Assembly (NCBI GenBank): GCA_021234155.1
Contig: JAJEKV010000125.1
Coordinates: 1,852,775-1,916,774 of the forward strand
Reading direction: 5' to 3'
From: Isoetes taiwanensis
Taxonomy: Eukaryota > Streptophyta > Lycopodiopsida > Isoetales > Isoetaceae
Length of the DNA stretch: 64,000 nucleotides
This document shows positions 47,429 through 59,778 of this stretch, piece after piece. A program made the position numbers and the translations under genes. The notes under the pieces are model-generated. The model worked only from the letters and a program-made list of their open reading frames with translations. It ran no database searches and was not told the origin of the DNA. The number at the start of each line of letters is the position of its first letter. Position 1 is the first letter of the stretch.

Positions 47429-49957
47429 ATTGCAAATATGACAAGTTTGTTGGCTCTGCAAATGTGCAACTGAGCAAGGCATGTTAATCTTGTAGCCATT
47501 TCTAAGGCAAAAATCCATTAGGAGGCATGGCAATGATGCAGGGTGTGCAATTATGCATATACCATCAAGGCCTAAATATGGCCATTTCATTTATTACATT
47601 TGTTGCACATTTACCATTAGGAAATGTTGGAATGATCTTGGAGTGCAAGTTCACATCTTGGTAAATTCAAGGGCAATTATGGCAATTTTGTCAATGCCCG
47701 AGCAAGGCATGTTTGGCTGAGCAACTGAGCAACATACACCTCGGAGTGCATGTTCCCCTTTGGGTATATTCAAGGGCAAAGGTCTTATAGATAGCTATGT
47801 TTGCTTATTCCAAATTCCTAGTTATGGGATATTATTATGCAAGTCTAATGATGAACTTAGAAAAGTAAAATGGGTTTTTTTCTAATATTATGTTAAAGCA
47901 TATACATGCATCTTTTTCTAAAATGCATGGTGGACATGTAAAGATTAACATGCAAGTGTTGCATGCAACTTTTAATATCACATAAACGTGGATTTTCTAT
48001 TGCAAATTGCTCTCATAAAAAATGATGTTAAGTGGTAAACGTAAGCTATCTATTTTTCTATTGGAAAATACAAAGGTAAATGATTAGGGGCACACATGCT
48101 CGTAGTTGAGAACTTGAGAAGCGGTAGAGATTTCCGGCTTCCCATTTCAGTGAAGACCAATGCCCCGGCGTTTTACTTTGATAGAAGCGCCTGGAGCAGA
48201 TTCCCGATAGAAGCAATATGAAGCGGTGAGGAATGTCTTTACGGGAGTGCTTGTGTGAGATAAAAGGGACTTGGGGCATTTGGCAGCCGAAAACATGAAG
48301 TTCATCTATCTCTACTCAAATTTCAATGATTTATCCTGCACCGCATACAAGGTAGATATGGTGCTTAATTTTAGAAGACACCGAAAGAGATTGAAAGATG
48401 TTTTTGTTTTGTTCAACTCAAGAGTCGGGTTCACATGACAAAAATCTTATGCTTTGTGTATGCAGACAAAAATCTTATGCTTTGTGATCGGAAGACACTT
48501 GAAGGAGGCTGAAATGGTACATCGGGTTGTAGAGGTTATATCTTGATGTCAAACTCAACTCAAATGATGGAGCTTCAAAAAATAAGGAGCCACATATGAA
48601 GCGGGTTTTGTATAAGAAAGACAATTTTTTTTGTTCTTTTACCATCTCTCGATAGGCATATGCGCTTTGCAATTTACCTTGTTTTGGAATTTGCATCTCT
48701 CGAATATATATTGGGGTTATGGACCTTTACATGAAAAGCTCTATAAAAAAATGCGGTCTGATTCTAGATTACAGTTGTAATTTGTAGAGATGCTAAATGC
48801 TCGATTTTTAATAAGTATTTTAGTTGCATAAATAGCTTACAGATTAAATCTTTTATGCCTACTACGGTAGTTATGATCAAAGTTCTAAGGGTTCTTAGAA
48901 CGGGGTTGTGTATATTGATGGGCTCGTGTGGTCTTTGGAGCTTAAAAGATAGGCGGTGTAAAAATGTTGATCTTGTTGATACGAGGTCTTTGCTTTATTA
49001 ATATTGGATTGGATATAGAGTGCTCATCTCAAAGATTATCACAATGGCAAGACTTTTAACCTCTTGAAGGACCAATGACTTTACACATTCTAGTATATGG
49101 TTGAAGTTTGAAAACTTGAGCAAAGAAGAGAACTTCAGAGCGGTTGATCCGCATAAAGAATAAAGCGAGGGACTTTGCATTATTGACATCAAGCAAAGGA
49201 ATAATATTGATTTTAGCAAGTTTACAGAGGGTATTATTGCATAATGCATAGACATAGATAATGGCAGTTGCTAATGTATTCAACTTTCATTTCTTTTGCT
49301 AATTCTAACTCAGGGCAAAAGGCACAATGGGTAATCAGTGATGAACTGAAAATCCCAATGTACCTTTTGGCCCTTGCCCCGATCTGGTTTTTCACGCTAA
49401 TGAGTCTTGATTGGCTGCAGGTACGGGATTTTCTTCCCATTGTTCCTTTTGCTTTTGTAGTTGGACTAGGCTTCAAGAATGATGGAGATTTGGAAGAGAC
49501 TATAGCGGTAGCTGAGAAACAAGCTTGGTGTCAGCAATTCATCTAAAGGACAAAAGCATTTAAAAACGGTTATTTATGTCAACTTTTATTTCTAGAGTGC
49601 TTTTGTACTGAATTTCAAAACATGAAATATGATAGAAGATATTTGGGTTAAAAGATCTATTTGCTTCTTTAAAGATATGATATGATTCAAGGTATGATAT
49701 AATACGTTGATAAAGGTCTAAAAGATGGAATTCTTCTTTCTGGCTCTGTCTGACTAAATATATGGAAAAGAATTTCAGACTCATATTGCATATGCTTTAA
49801 TTTTTAGTCATTGATCAATGGTCTTCATATTACTTAGGCTTTGGAGAAAGAGGTACTAGTCTAGAATGGCTTGTTCAGTTTAGATATTAGGATGATAAAA
49901 CTACCAAGGGATTGACCGAGGTAGATGCTGGTCTAGCGTATGCTAGTTCAGGCTGGG
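47429..49957 (+). repeat. Tandem unit A, copy 3 (truncated)
   Basis: Same start as copies 1 and 2, somewhat more diverged in the first 600 bases (for example gtcaatgcccgag in place of gctggcgtgcaactgag). It stops at gctagttcaggctggg, about 0.6 kb short of the full unit, where a T-run joins it to unit B. Confidence 0.9.
49274..49546 (+). CDS. Unit A open frame, copy 3, 90 residues
   Basis: Here the conserved 41-codon end (49,421-49,546) is joined in frame to upstream coding sequence reading GQKAQWVISDELKIPMYLLA. A possible acceptor (ttctaactcag) lies at 49,313, so the real exon may begin there rather than at the ATG at 49,274. The protein has two hydrophobic stretches (MYLLALAPIWFFTLM and IVPFAFVVGLGF), so a membrane protein is possible. 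Not recognised. Confidence 0.4.
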   Translation: MYSTFISFANSNSGQKAQWVISDELKIPMYLLALAPIWFFTLMSLDWLQVRDFLPIVPFAFVVGLGFKNDGDLEETIAVAEKQAWCQQFI

Positions 49958-49972
49958 TTTTTTTTTTTTTTT
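49958..49972. repeat. Poly(T) junction between unit A and unit B
   Basis: Fifteen T join the broken end of A copy 3 (ggctggg) to the start of B copy 1 (gtgttaatctaggc). In A copies 1 and 2 the corresponding T-run has 6-8 T and continues as A. In B copies 2 and 3 a T-run of 7 precedes the same B start. Confidence 0.85.
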
Positions 49973-50452
49973 GTGTTAATCTAGGCTTTATGGGCATTTG
50001 ATTCCCACTTAAACTTGGGTACACACATCTGAAAACTAGGATTTACTCAATTAACTATAAAAATTACTACATGAGAAACTGGACCATAGATATTTATGGG
50101 CTTAGGTGATATGTCGATACTTGGAGCTTGTATTTGGGGTTTTGAATGGTTGCACGAAATAGGTGTGATGGCCCAAAAACCATGGAAATAATGTATTATG
50201 GTAAAAGCCTCATATCTTGAATTAGGGTTTGGACTTGAATCGTGAGCATGGCGGCCGATGTGCATGTTATTAAGGAAGATTGGATGACTGTACTAGGCGG
50301 TGGTTAAGCATCAACGGATGGATCCGGCCTATTTGCATCTTAGGGTTTTCGGATTGGATTTATCTCGTGGTACCTTCGATTTATAAGAAGTTGCAATGTA
50401 TTGAGATTTAGGGTTCTTACATGCTTTGGCGATACTAGCCGATTGTTGGCTT

Positions 50453-50771
50453 ATGGGAAGAAAGAAGGGCGGACTAAATAGATCCACCATAAAAATAAGC
50501 TGGAAATGGAAAAAACAAAGGCGGAAAAGAGAAGAAAAATATTTGATTTCCATAAACCAGCTAAGGGGCTTGTTATCAAGACCGGTGATGAGTTGAATAG
50601 GCAAGAAGGTTTAACCCGACAATACACGAATCGTGCATGGGATTGGTGATGCGGATTCATCGGAGTCCAAATTCATGTTGCACGAAAGCGTAGTTGAAGA
50701 TAGTTGCATGGCATAATACTTGAAAATCCGAGCCTTCTAATGCCGATCCTAACGAGAATGTCTTCAAACGG
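50453..50771 (+). pseudogene. Unit B exon 1, copy 1 (frame-broken)
   Basis: Corresponds to the open exon at 56,958-57,275 but contains several small indels. The expected donor reads aaacgggtttg instead of aaacag|gtttg. Most differences from copy 2 sit where copy 2 has CAG or CTG. Confidence 0.6.
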
Positions 50772-52310
50772 GTTTGACGTGATTTAAATGATGGTTTATT
50801 TAATATTTAGATTACATATCATGATCTTTGTTAGTTAATATCCTTTTTCTCAGAAGCATACTAAGATCGTCCAAGGTTGAACTGTAATATCTTATAGCAA
50901 AGTAGTTTTTCATAATAATACTAAATACCGGGCTTACAGGTGTTGTTTACATCTAATTTCTTATTCTAGCATTGTGTAAGCTTAACCAAAATTTGGGTTT
51001 TACGCTCTGATCCTTTTGCTTACTATGTGCTCTTTAGATGCTAAAGCGGTCATGCTTACACTAAAACTATATTATCTATAGTTATTACAAAGTTTATCTT
51101 TGATGTATGGGCAGTGTTTTAACCTTAATTTCTACTCTAATGTTTTAATATTGGTCAACTAAGTTGGCAGCCTAGGAAATTGATTTGCCATTGTAGACAT
51201 CAAGTGACACGGATATTCTTTAACATGGTGTCTAGAGTGATTGTCTCACTAGCTTTCATCCAGCATTTGACATGACTCTATTAAATAATTCCTGGATTCT
51301 GCCATAGGTGTTAAATAGTATGTTGACACATGTGTGGTAAAGGGCGTTAAGCCGGATAGATTCTTTGCTTACCTGTTAGCAACTTTTGGCTTTACCCTTT
51401 TTAGGCTAATGTTCAAATGGTTTTGTGCCGGGTAACCGAGTTTATCCTTCCATTTCATTTGTTTTCGGCAGACAAATTGGATGTGACTTCTACTCTTTGG
51501 TGCTTTCTAAACCTTGCTGGAGTTTTATATCAGATCTACAAGGCCTTTAATTCTCTGTTTTGTGACAGCAAGTTGTTGATACTACTATGTCTGTTGTTTG
51601 GTTGAAAAGTTGGGATATTATATATTTTGTTGATTCTGGTTTTTATACATGTGATGACTTATCCATGGGCTATGCCTTAAAAACTTAAAGATGCTATCTT
51701 ATTGAAAGTTTGAAAGATGCTGATAATACTATGGTTTTTAATTTGGTTAAAAACAGTGGACCGTTTGTATTTTTTGCTATGGGAATATAAACTCTGGATA
51801 TCTTGTTGAGTTCTTTTGCCCTTAATAAATAAATTATTACAAATATGTATGATCCTAATATTGCGTAAAATGGCTGACTGATTTATTGTCTTTGCAAAAA
51901 CCTGTTACTTTATTACTTGTATATTGCCAAGTTATTCTATAGACTAGGTTAATGTCTATGATATTTTGTCTCGTCATATTTTGGTAATAAGTGTTTATTT
52001 GTTTATATTCTTCTTAAATAGATTGTACTTAGTTGATCTTGACTATTGTCCCGTGACATATTTTATCTTTTTTCTTGAATATCCTTATCAGGGCCTAGAT
52101 CTAGATAGCACCTTGTCTATTTCTAGGATTGCAATTGTAAGGTCTTATTTTTCCAAATGGAACTATAAGGCCTAAGTCTGTTGTTTCCTATGGTCTTAAT
52201 TGGACTCAAAGGGTTTTTAATGTTACTCCAATTCCTGAGTTTAACTTGGGACCCTGGTATGGATACGAGGTGTACTATTGTTTCTTACAAGAATGTTTAC
52301 TTGATTGCAG

Positions 52311-53270
52311 AAGACAGGACCTGATCCTAAACCTCTGATTGAAAATCCTAAGCCTCTGGTTGAAGAAACTGACTGCAACAGCCATTGGATCAAAGAGCTG
52401 ATTCTTCTACAATACAATGAGTGCAATATTACGAGTCCTAATACTGCTGTACAGACCCTGATTGCCTGCATCAAGAACAATGAGATACATGAGTTTATCG
52501 TCCATAAGGAGAAGAACCTTGTGGAAAAAGACAAATCACCTGTAAGCTATGTTGGGTTTAATGGCTGGTTTAAGGTTTTTTATGACATGAAAAAAGCTGC
52601 TTTCAAACTTGAAACTTGTAAGGGGATCATTGCTTCTGTCTACAATGATATGCCTAATGTGTTATATTCAAGAACATGCTTGGAAGACGAACTGGGCAGA
52701 AAGTTTATGATCGGATTGGCACATTTGGAGGTGGTTCACGAAATCAAACCTTCTTTATCTTTGGATGAGAAGCAGGCTGAAGACACGACGGATTATTTAC
52801 AAGATGATACAAGAAACTGTCTGTTTTCAGAAACGGATTTGTCAGAGGAAGATCTGAAATTTATAGATAAAGATTATGTGGGGAAAACTCACGGGAGGAC
52901 TTCGGAGGCGGAGGAGGTACCTACCTTAACGTTGGTCAATTGTTCTAAGTTTCCTTTGATTCTGAGCGAGAATGTTGAATGCTCTGAGGCTGCATGGGGG
53001 CATGCCTTATGGAAAAGTCAGAACTTCGGGGCCTTAGCTCCAATCAATGTGAAAACTTGGAAGGCTTTAACAGGTATCGTTGATGATGAAATCAGAGCAG
53101 GGGTCCTCAAAGCAGGAAAACTGGACAAATATTTTCCAAAAAAAGAAGTTGTGGTACCCTTTGACATTAATTTCTTTGAACTGGAATGCATTAGAAATCT
53201 TGGTGTTTATGTCGGCCCGAGGAAGGGGAATATAAGCGTTTTCAATGATAAAAGAGATGGATTTTACTGA
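52311..53270 (+). CDS. Unit B exon 2, copy 1: 319-codon unknown protein segment
   Basis: Begins right after an acceptor (ttgattgcag at 52,301-52,310) in phase 0, which fits the phase-0 donor of exon 1, and stays open to TGA at 53,268-53,270. It starts KTGPDPKPLIENPKPLVEE and is acidic to neutral with no domain I recognise. Position upstream of the RT suggests a PLE N-terminal region, but no GIY-YIG endonuclease signature was found. Beyond the stop another frame (53,245-53,466) has a Cys cluster (CPFLTCGCIK, then RDECN) that might belong to the same protein if the stop or frame here is wrong. Copy 2 is broken over this interval. Confidence 0.55.
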   Translation, partial: KTGPDPKPLIENPKPLVEETDCNSHWIKELILLQYNECNITSPNTAVQTLIACIKNNEIHEFIVHKEKNLVEKDKSPVSYVGFNGWFKVFYDMKKAAFKLETCKGIIASVYNDMPNVLYSRTCLEDELGRKFMIGLAHLEVVHEIKPSLSLDEKQAEDTTDYLQDDTRNCLFSETDLSEEDLKFIDKDYVGKTHGRTSEAEEVPTLTLVNCSKFPLILSENVECSEAAWGHALWKSQNFGALAPINVKTWKALTGIVDDEIRAGVLKAGKLDKYFPKKEVVVPFDINFFELECIRNLGVYVGPRKGNISVFNDKRDGFY

Positions 53271-53366
53271 AAAAAACTTTGGGCGAACACATTGTCCTTT
53301 CTTAACTTGTGGCTGCATCAAGACTCCAAGCAAGGGAAAATCTACTAATAGGGATGAATGTAACGG

Positions 53367-53951
53367 TTGGGATCGTTTGGGTGGACCATCTTTGTTTGGT
53401 ACATCCTCAACAACCTTGAAATCTTGTATCCTGGTGCCACGCCCATTGTCAAAATGGTTTGCATAACCAAGTTACTCCATAATATCCTAAAACCCGCGGT
53501 CCTTGCTTACTTGTCTTATCTAGAAGTTAGAAGGGTTCTAATTGACATGACATTATTTTATGCTGATAACCCAGACAAAAATCTGAGAATGGCCTTTGGT
53601 AGTAATAGACTTGCTGAAATTGCTGAACTCTCATTAAGGCCTATCTCTTTTAGGCAGAGCCATACCCCAATTAGCAAAAACTCTGGAATTATTAAACCAA
53701 GCAGCAGCTGTGGAAGTGGGCCTAATAAGAGTTACTCCAACATTCGACCTCCTAGGGTTACTACGGACCCACGAGCAAGAACCCCAAAGCCTGCTAGAGT
53801 TTGTGGAGGTGATGATTATGATGATCAATATTCTGTTACTAAAGGTGGAAACCAAGCTCTATCTTTGGCGGAAAGCATTCCAATCATATTGGATTACAAA
53901 GAAGCTACCGGGTACGTATTTATGACGTTATCGAAAGTATTAAGTTTATAA
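53367..53951 (+). CDS. Unit B middle frame, copy 1
   Basis: An open frame reading VKMVCITKLLHNILKPAVLA and, later, RPPRVTTDPRARTPKPARVC, ending soon after LDYKEATGY. From about 53,445 it is identical in nucleotide sequence to copy 2 (59,940 onward). A possible donor (tac|gtattt, about 53,916) and an acceptor (tttttttag at 54,239) would join it in phase 0 to the RT frame, removing about 320 bases. The Pro/Arg-rich part may be a flexible or nucleic-acid-binding linker. No known domain. Confidence 0.5.
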   Translation: MGSFGWTIFVWYILNNLEILYPGATPIVKMVCITKLLHNILKPAVLAYLSYLEVRRVLIDMTLFYADNPDKNLRMAFGSNRLAEIAELSLRPISFRQSHTPISKNSGIIKPSSSCGSGPNKSYSNIRPPRVTTDPRARTPKPARVCGGDDYDDQYSVTKGGNQALSLAESIPIILDYKEATGYVFMTLSKVLSL

Positions 53952-54239
53952 TGTATCAATTCTGTACGTTTTGTCAGTTTAATCTCTTGTATTGATTGTA
54001 CTCTAATCGTAACTTCTTCCACTAGCCATGGTTTTTTATTAAAAAAGGGTTTTTCCATGGCTAGATCGCGTATCACAAAAAAACTTGTATTACCTTATTG
54101 TACTTGGTGAATGCCATCTACAAAAATCTAGCACTGTTTTTGCCTGATCAGAACTACCATCCAAAAACTTTTGGGTTTACTTTATTAGCCAGAATTCCCT
54201 ATATTCCTAATTCTAACCCCTAAAAAATTTTTTTTAGGT

Positions 54240-56277
54240 GGAACGAAAAAGTACCAGTACCAGAGTCATTATAAGAGTCTGCAATCATAAGAGACACTTA
54301 GTGACTACCAAAAATGATAAAGGCATTAAGATTGTCCATGATGACGTTCTTTTCAAAATCCTTGGAAAGGTTCTCTATCGGGGTGATATTTGAGGAAGTT
54401 CTACAAGACACTTTACCCAATTTAGCAAGTGATATGCTAAGTTATGCGTTGTTTAATTTGGAGATATGGTGATCGGGTTGTTGACAAAGTATATAAACCA
54501 TACAACGTTTTTGCGGATGTGAGCCAAATAAATGTCCTTGCAAAAATCCTAGTTTGGCTAAATTTGTTGACCCTCGCATTGGTCGTATGCATTACCCGAT
54601 TTGCGGATTGTGCATTGTCCAAAACTTAGAGCTGCCTTTGCCAGCGGATTGAATCATATCCACGATAGCAGGGGTGTCCATTGATGAATTCTTGGTTGAC
54701 TTTGGAAATACTTGTGATCAATTCTTTATGGTTCACCACTTCCAATTGCTACACATCAACGAGGATGGTCTAGAGCATATTAAGTGCGATTATTGAGATT
54801 GGCAAAAGAAAGATTTACTAGTTTCAAAAGTTGATCCCCTCAAAAGATTCCTCCGGGATGATGGAGATGTTAAAAAGAATCTTACTTGGCGAGAACTTCT
54901 ATATCTACGGGTTGGACAAGGCAATTAATAATGCCTCATTCATTTGCCAAAAACATATTTTGGACATGGCTTTGGATAGACTTAATAGCAAGGACTTTGA
55001 AAAGATAGCATCTATGGCTTCGAGATCAAGGCGGATTGCACTAAAGGCATTAATACTGTTATTACTTTCTGAACCTACCAGCGATAAATTACCATATTTA
55101 CTTGGTGCATTCAAAGCACACAAGGGGATTATCATTTGGATCACAAATGCACACAATACTATTTTTTACGATATAGCAGATTTCTTAATCTCCATTCTAA
55201 GCAACTTTGTATTTGTTTGGCACGATGTATGTTTACGGAACACAATTTGAAATCAGAATATGGTTGAAGGAGAAAGTCAACCCCTGTTGGATGGTTAATT
55301 CGACGTATGATGTGGTGTTAAACCTTCCCAGGAAAATCAAGAACGTGTTTGCCGCTGACATAACTAGATGTTATGAAAATATCCCACTTAGTGGAGAACA
55401 AGGTATTACAGAAATAATTGACGATGTTGCTGACTTAGTATGGGATTATATGAGGTACAAGAAACCACTTGCACAACTTATTGTGAAAAACAAATTGGGT
55501 ACATTTCACACAAAATGGGAAAAAGTTAATTCTGATTTATCTAACAAGAAAATCGTGGTAAAGAAGGAGAATTTCAAAAAAATCAATAACTGGCTTCTTA
55601 GCCATTGTTTCTCTATCTGGAGGCAATGCAGGGGCATACCTATGGGGTTCTCGTGCAGTCCTGCTTGGTGCAACATGTATTTGGCCTGGTATGAACTGAG
55701 ATTTGTTATAAAACTGGCCCATCTTAACAGGATAAATGATATACCTAGGTTTCAACACGCATCCAGATATATAGATGACTTGAACGTCATCAATGGCGGG
55801 AATATGAGTGAATTCTTTTCTATAGGGTCTACTTGCTCAATATATAACATGGAGCACCTTGGTATAAAAGATGAAACGGAGTATGTAAAAGATTCTGCTT
55901 TGGGGCACAAGGTGAATTTCCTGACCATCACTATAACAGTTTTAGATCACAACAGCGGATTATTCTCCTATTGTAGGTATGATAAAAGGGTGAAGCTTCC
56001 TTTCAAAGTCAACAAATTCATCAAAGCTTCTGGATGCAGACCGTATGGACAGGCATCTAAAGTCATCATTTCTCAGATCTTTCCTTATGTATATGCACAC
56101 TCCAATCCAATAGCTGCTGCAGAGGATGTATCTGGTTTAATCATGGCCTTTAGCAACAATGGATTTCTCAAAACGGACATTACTAGGATTGTGTTCAAGA
56201 CGCTGAAACAAAATAGTTTTCCAGGGCTACCTTATGATATTGACGACCTAACGAGGACTCTTAGAAGATTATTGTAA
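54240..56277 (+). pseudogene. Unit B reverse transcriptase, copy 1 (N-terminal half frame-broken)
   Basis: Counterpart of the 682-codon RT at 60,700. From 55,250 to the stop at 56,277 it is identical to copy 2 and holds the palm motifs including YIDD. From 54,240 to 55,250 about two dozen small differences, nearly all where copy 2 has CTG or CAG, shift the frame. As written it cannot give full-length RT. Whether the breaks are real is doubtful. Confidence 0.7.
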
Positions 56278-56957
56278 GCTTTCTTTATACTGATATCATG
56301 TTGTTCTCATGTTGTTCTAGTTATTAGAGTAGAATGGTATATAGGGAGGGAAGGGTCCCTGTGTTGCAACAGGGCCCTACTCTCCCTGTTGTAACATGGT
56401 TTACATTCTGCATAGGATGTACCAACTAATGTAAAAGTTAAAGGGGCCCCCTGAACTACGGAAGGAGGTAGGATTTTTTTGTGTTAATCTAGGCTTTATG
56501 GGCATTTGATTCCCACTTAAACTTGGGTACACACATCTGAAAACTAGGATTTACTCAATTAACTATAAAAATTACTACATGAGGCCGGACCATAGATATT
56601 TATGGGCTTAGGTGATATGTCGATACTTGGAGCTTGTATTTGGGGTTTTGAATGGTTGCACGAAATAGGTGTGATGGCCCAAAAACCATGGAAATAATGT
56701 ATTATGGTAAAAAGCCTCATATCTTCGAATTAGGGTTTCAGACTTGAATCGTGAGCATGGCGGCCGATGTGCATGTTAACAGGAAGATTGGACAGACTGT
56801 ACTAGACAGGTGGTTATGCATCAACGGATGGATCCGGCCTATTTGCATCTTAGGGTTTTGGATTGGATTTATCGTGGTACCTTGATTTATAAGAAGTTGC
56901 AATGTATTGAGATTTAGGGTTCTTACATGCTTTGCGATCCTAGCCGATTGTTGGCTT

Positions 56958-57275
56958 ATGGGAAGAAAGAAGGGCGGACTAAATAGATCCACCATAAATA
57001 AGCTGGAAATGGAAAAAAACAAGGCAGAAAAGAGAAGAAAAATATTCGATTTCCATAAACCAGCTAAGGGGCTTGTTATCAAGACCGGTGATGAGTTGAA
57101 TAGGCAAGAAGGTTTAACCAGCAATACACGAATCGTGCATGGGATTGGTGATGCGGTTACTGGAGTCCAAATTCATGTTGCACAGGAAACTGTAGTTGAA
57201 GATAGTTGCACTGGCATAATACTTGAAAATCCGGAGCCTTCTAATGCTGATCCTAACCAGAATGCCTTCAAACAG
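56958..57275 (+). CDS. Unit B exon 1, copy 2: 106-codon basic N-terminal exon
   Basis: ATG at 56,958 opens a frame starting MGRKKGGLNRSTINKL and containing KNKAEKRRKIFDF, a strongly basic stretch suitable as a nuclear localisation or nucleic-acid-binding signal. It ends ...NAFKQ at a phase-0 donor (aaacag|gtttgat). The matching acceptor for exon 2 (ttgattgcag|aag, seen in copy 1 at 52,310) is also phase 0, so an intron of about 1.53 kb is inferred. The start is the first ATG of the open frame. No domain recognised. Confidence 0.5.
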
Positions 57276-58810
57276 GTTTGATGTGATTTAAATGATGGTT
57301 TATTTAATATTTAGATTACATATCATGATCTGCTGTTAGTTAATATCCTTTCTCTGTAGCATACTAAGATACGTCCAAGGTTGAACTGTAATATCTTATA
57401 GCAGTAGTTTTTCATAATAATACTAAATACCGTGCTTATGGTGTTGTTTACATCTAATTTCTTATTCTAGCATTGTGTAAGCTTAACCCAAGCTGGTTTT
57501 TCTGCTCTGATCCTTTTGCTTACTATGTGCTCTTTAGATGCTAAACTGGTCATGCTTACACTAAAACTATATTGTCTATAGTTATTACAAAGTTTATGCT
57601 GATGTATGGGCAGTGTTTTAACCTTAATTTCTACTCTAATGTTTTAATATTGGTCAACTAAGTTGGCAGCCTAGGAAATTGATTTGCCATTGTAGACATC
57701 AAGTGACACGGATATTCTTTAACATGGTGTCTAGAGTGATTGTCTCACTAGCTTTCATCCAAAGATTTGACATGACTCTATTAAATAATTCACGGATTAC
57801 GCCATAGGTGTTAAATAGTATGTTGACACATGTGTGGTAAAGGGCGTTAAGCCGGATAGATTCTTTGCTTACCTGTTAGCAACTTTTGGCTTTACCCTTT
57901 TTAGGCTAATGTTCAAATGGTTTTGCTGCAGGTAACCGAGTTTATCCTTCCATTTCATTTGTTTTTGCAGACAAATTGGATGTGACTTCTACTCTTTGGT
58001 GCTTTCTAAACCTTTCTTTGGAGTTTTATATCAGATCTACAAGGCCTTTAATTCTCGTTTTGTGACAAACAAGTTGTTGATACTACTATATGCGTTGTTT
58101 GGTTGAAAAGTTGGGATATTATATATTTTGTTGATTCGGTTTTTATACATGTGATGACTTATCCATGGGCTATGCCTTAAAAACTTAAAGATGCTATCTT
58201 ATTGAAAGTTTGAAAGATGCTGATAATACTATGGTTTTTAATTTGGTTAAAAACAGTGGACCGTTTGTATTTTTTGCTATGGGAATATAAACTCTGGATA
58301 TCTTGTTGAGTTCTTTTTTGCCCTTAATAAATAAATTATTACAAATATGTATGATCCTAATATTGCGTAAAATGGTCGTCGATTTATTGTCTTTGCAAAA
58401 ATCGTTACTTTATTACTTGTATATTGCCAAGTTATTCTATAGACTAGGTTAATGTCTATGATATTTTGTCTCGTCATATTTTGGTAATAAGTGTTTATTT
58501 GTTTATATTCTTCTTAAATAGATTGTACTTAGTTGATCTTGACTATTGTCCCGTGACATATTTTATCTTTTTTCTTGAATATCCTTATCAGGGCCTAGAT
58601 CTAGATAGCACCTTGTCTATTTCTAGGATTGCAATTGTAGGGTCTTATTTTTCCAAATGGAACTATAAGGCCTAAGTCTGTTGTTTCCTATGGTCTTAAC
58701 AGACTCAAAGGGTTTTTAATGTTACTCCAATTCCCGAGTTTAACTTGGGACCCCGGTATGGATAATGAGGTGTACTATTGTTTCTTACAAGAATGTTTAC
58801 TTGATTGCGT

Positions 58811-59778
58811 AAGACAGACCTCGATCCTAAACCTCCGATTGAAAATCCTAAGCCTCCGGGTTGAAGAAAACTCGACCGCAAATGTACCATTGGATCAAAG
58901 AGCTGATTCTTCTACAATACAATGAGTGCAATATTACGAGTCCTAATATCTTTGCATGCACTCGACGATTACCGTGATCAAGAACAATGAGATACATGAG
59001 TTTATCGTCCATAAGGAGAAGAACCTTGTGGAAAAAGACAAATCACACCGTAAGCTATGTTGGGTTTAATGGCTGGTTTAAGGTTTTTATGACATGAAAA
59101 AGTCGCTTTCAAACTTGAAACTTGTAAGGGGATCATTGCTTCGCCTACAATGATATGCCTAATGTGTTATATTCAAGAACATGCTTGGAAGACGACCGGG
59201 CGTAAAGTTTATGATCGGATTGGCACATTTGGAGGTGGTTCACTTAAATCAAACCTTCTTTATCTTTGGATGAGAAGCAAAGTTGAAGACACGACGGATT
59301 ATTTACAAGATGATACAAGAAACCGCCTGCTTTCGTAAAACGGATTTGTCGAGGAAGATCTGAAATTTATAGATAAAGATTGGCGCGCAGGAAAACTCAC
59401 GGAGGAGGACTCGTAATCGGAGGAGGTACCTACCTTAACGTTGGTCAATTGTTCTAAGTTTCCTTTGATTCCCCGAACGTAATGTTGAATGCTACGGAGC
59501 CGCATGGGGCATGCCTTATGGAAAAGTCGAACTTCTGGCCTTAGCTCCAATCAATGTGAAAACTTGGAAGGCTTTACTGTGTATCGTTGATGATGAAATC
59601 GAGAGTGGGTCCTCAAAGGTGAAAACCGGACAAATATTTTCCAAAAAAGAAGTTGTGGTACCCTTTGACATTAATTTCTTTGAACTGAATGCATTAGAAA
59701 TACCGGTGTTTATGTCACCTTTAAGGGGAATATGGCGCTTTCCAATGATAAAAGAGATGGATTTTACCCGAAAAAAAC
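58811..59778 (+). pseudogene. Unit B exon 2, copy 2 (frame-broken)
   Basis: Matches 52,311-53,270 but with many small indels. Even the acceptor CAG reads CGT (58,808-58,810). Differences from copy 1 fall almost only where copy 1 has CTG or CAG. Confidence 0.6.

Larger units (their letters stand above)
49973..56480 (+). mobile_element. Unit B copy 1: Penelope-like retroelement, tandem (6,508 bp)
   Basis: Begins gtgttaatctaggctttatg and runs to the same word at 56,481. It encodes, in order: a basic N-terminal exon (broken here), a 320-codon exon, a middle frame and an RT (broken N-terminal half, open C-terminal half). Head-to-tail tandem copies are a known habit of Penelope-like elements, where the neighbouring copy supplies so-called pseudo-LTRs. 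The true element ends cannot be set because the array is circularly permuted by choice of start. Confidence 0.75.

Noticed and set aside
47378-47590. 70-residue minus-strand frame conserved in all three A copies (also 43,590-43,802 and 40,442-40,639)
   Set aside because: It is conserved only because the whole unit is duplicated, and it has no start context or motif. Treated as a chance frame.
52311-53270. GIY-YIG endonuclease in unit B exon 2
   Set aside because: No GIY...YIG pair with the downstream Arg/Glu/Asn pattern could be found in any frame. The Cys cluster at about 53,290 is suggestive only.
53634-53855. Minus-strand frames within the B coding region (for example 53,634-53,855 and 60,133-60,354)
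   Set aside because: These are shadows of the forward coding sequence and identical between copies because the forward strand is.
56958-57275. Reading the tandem B units as a telomerase or group II intron RT locus
   Set aside because: The RT lacks the telomerase N-terminal and T-motif features and the maturase domain of group II introns that I would expect to notice. Motifs A, B and C with a YIDD box and head-to-tail repetition fit PLE better. Phylogeny is still needed.
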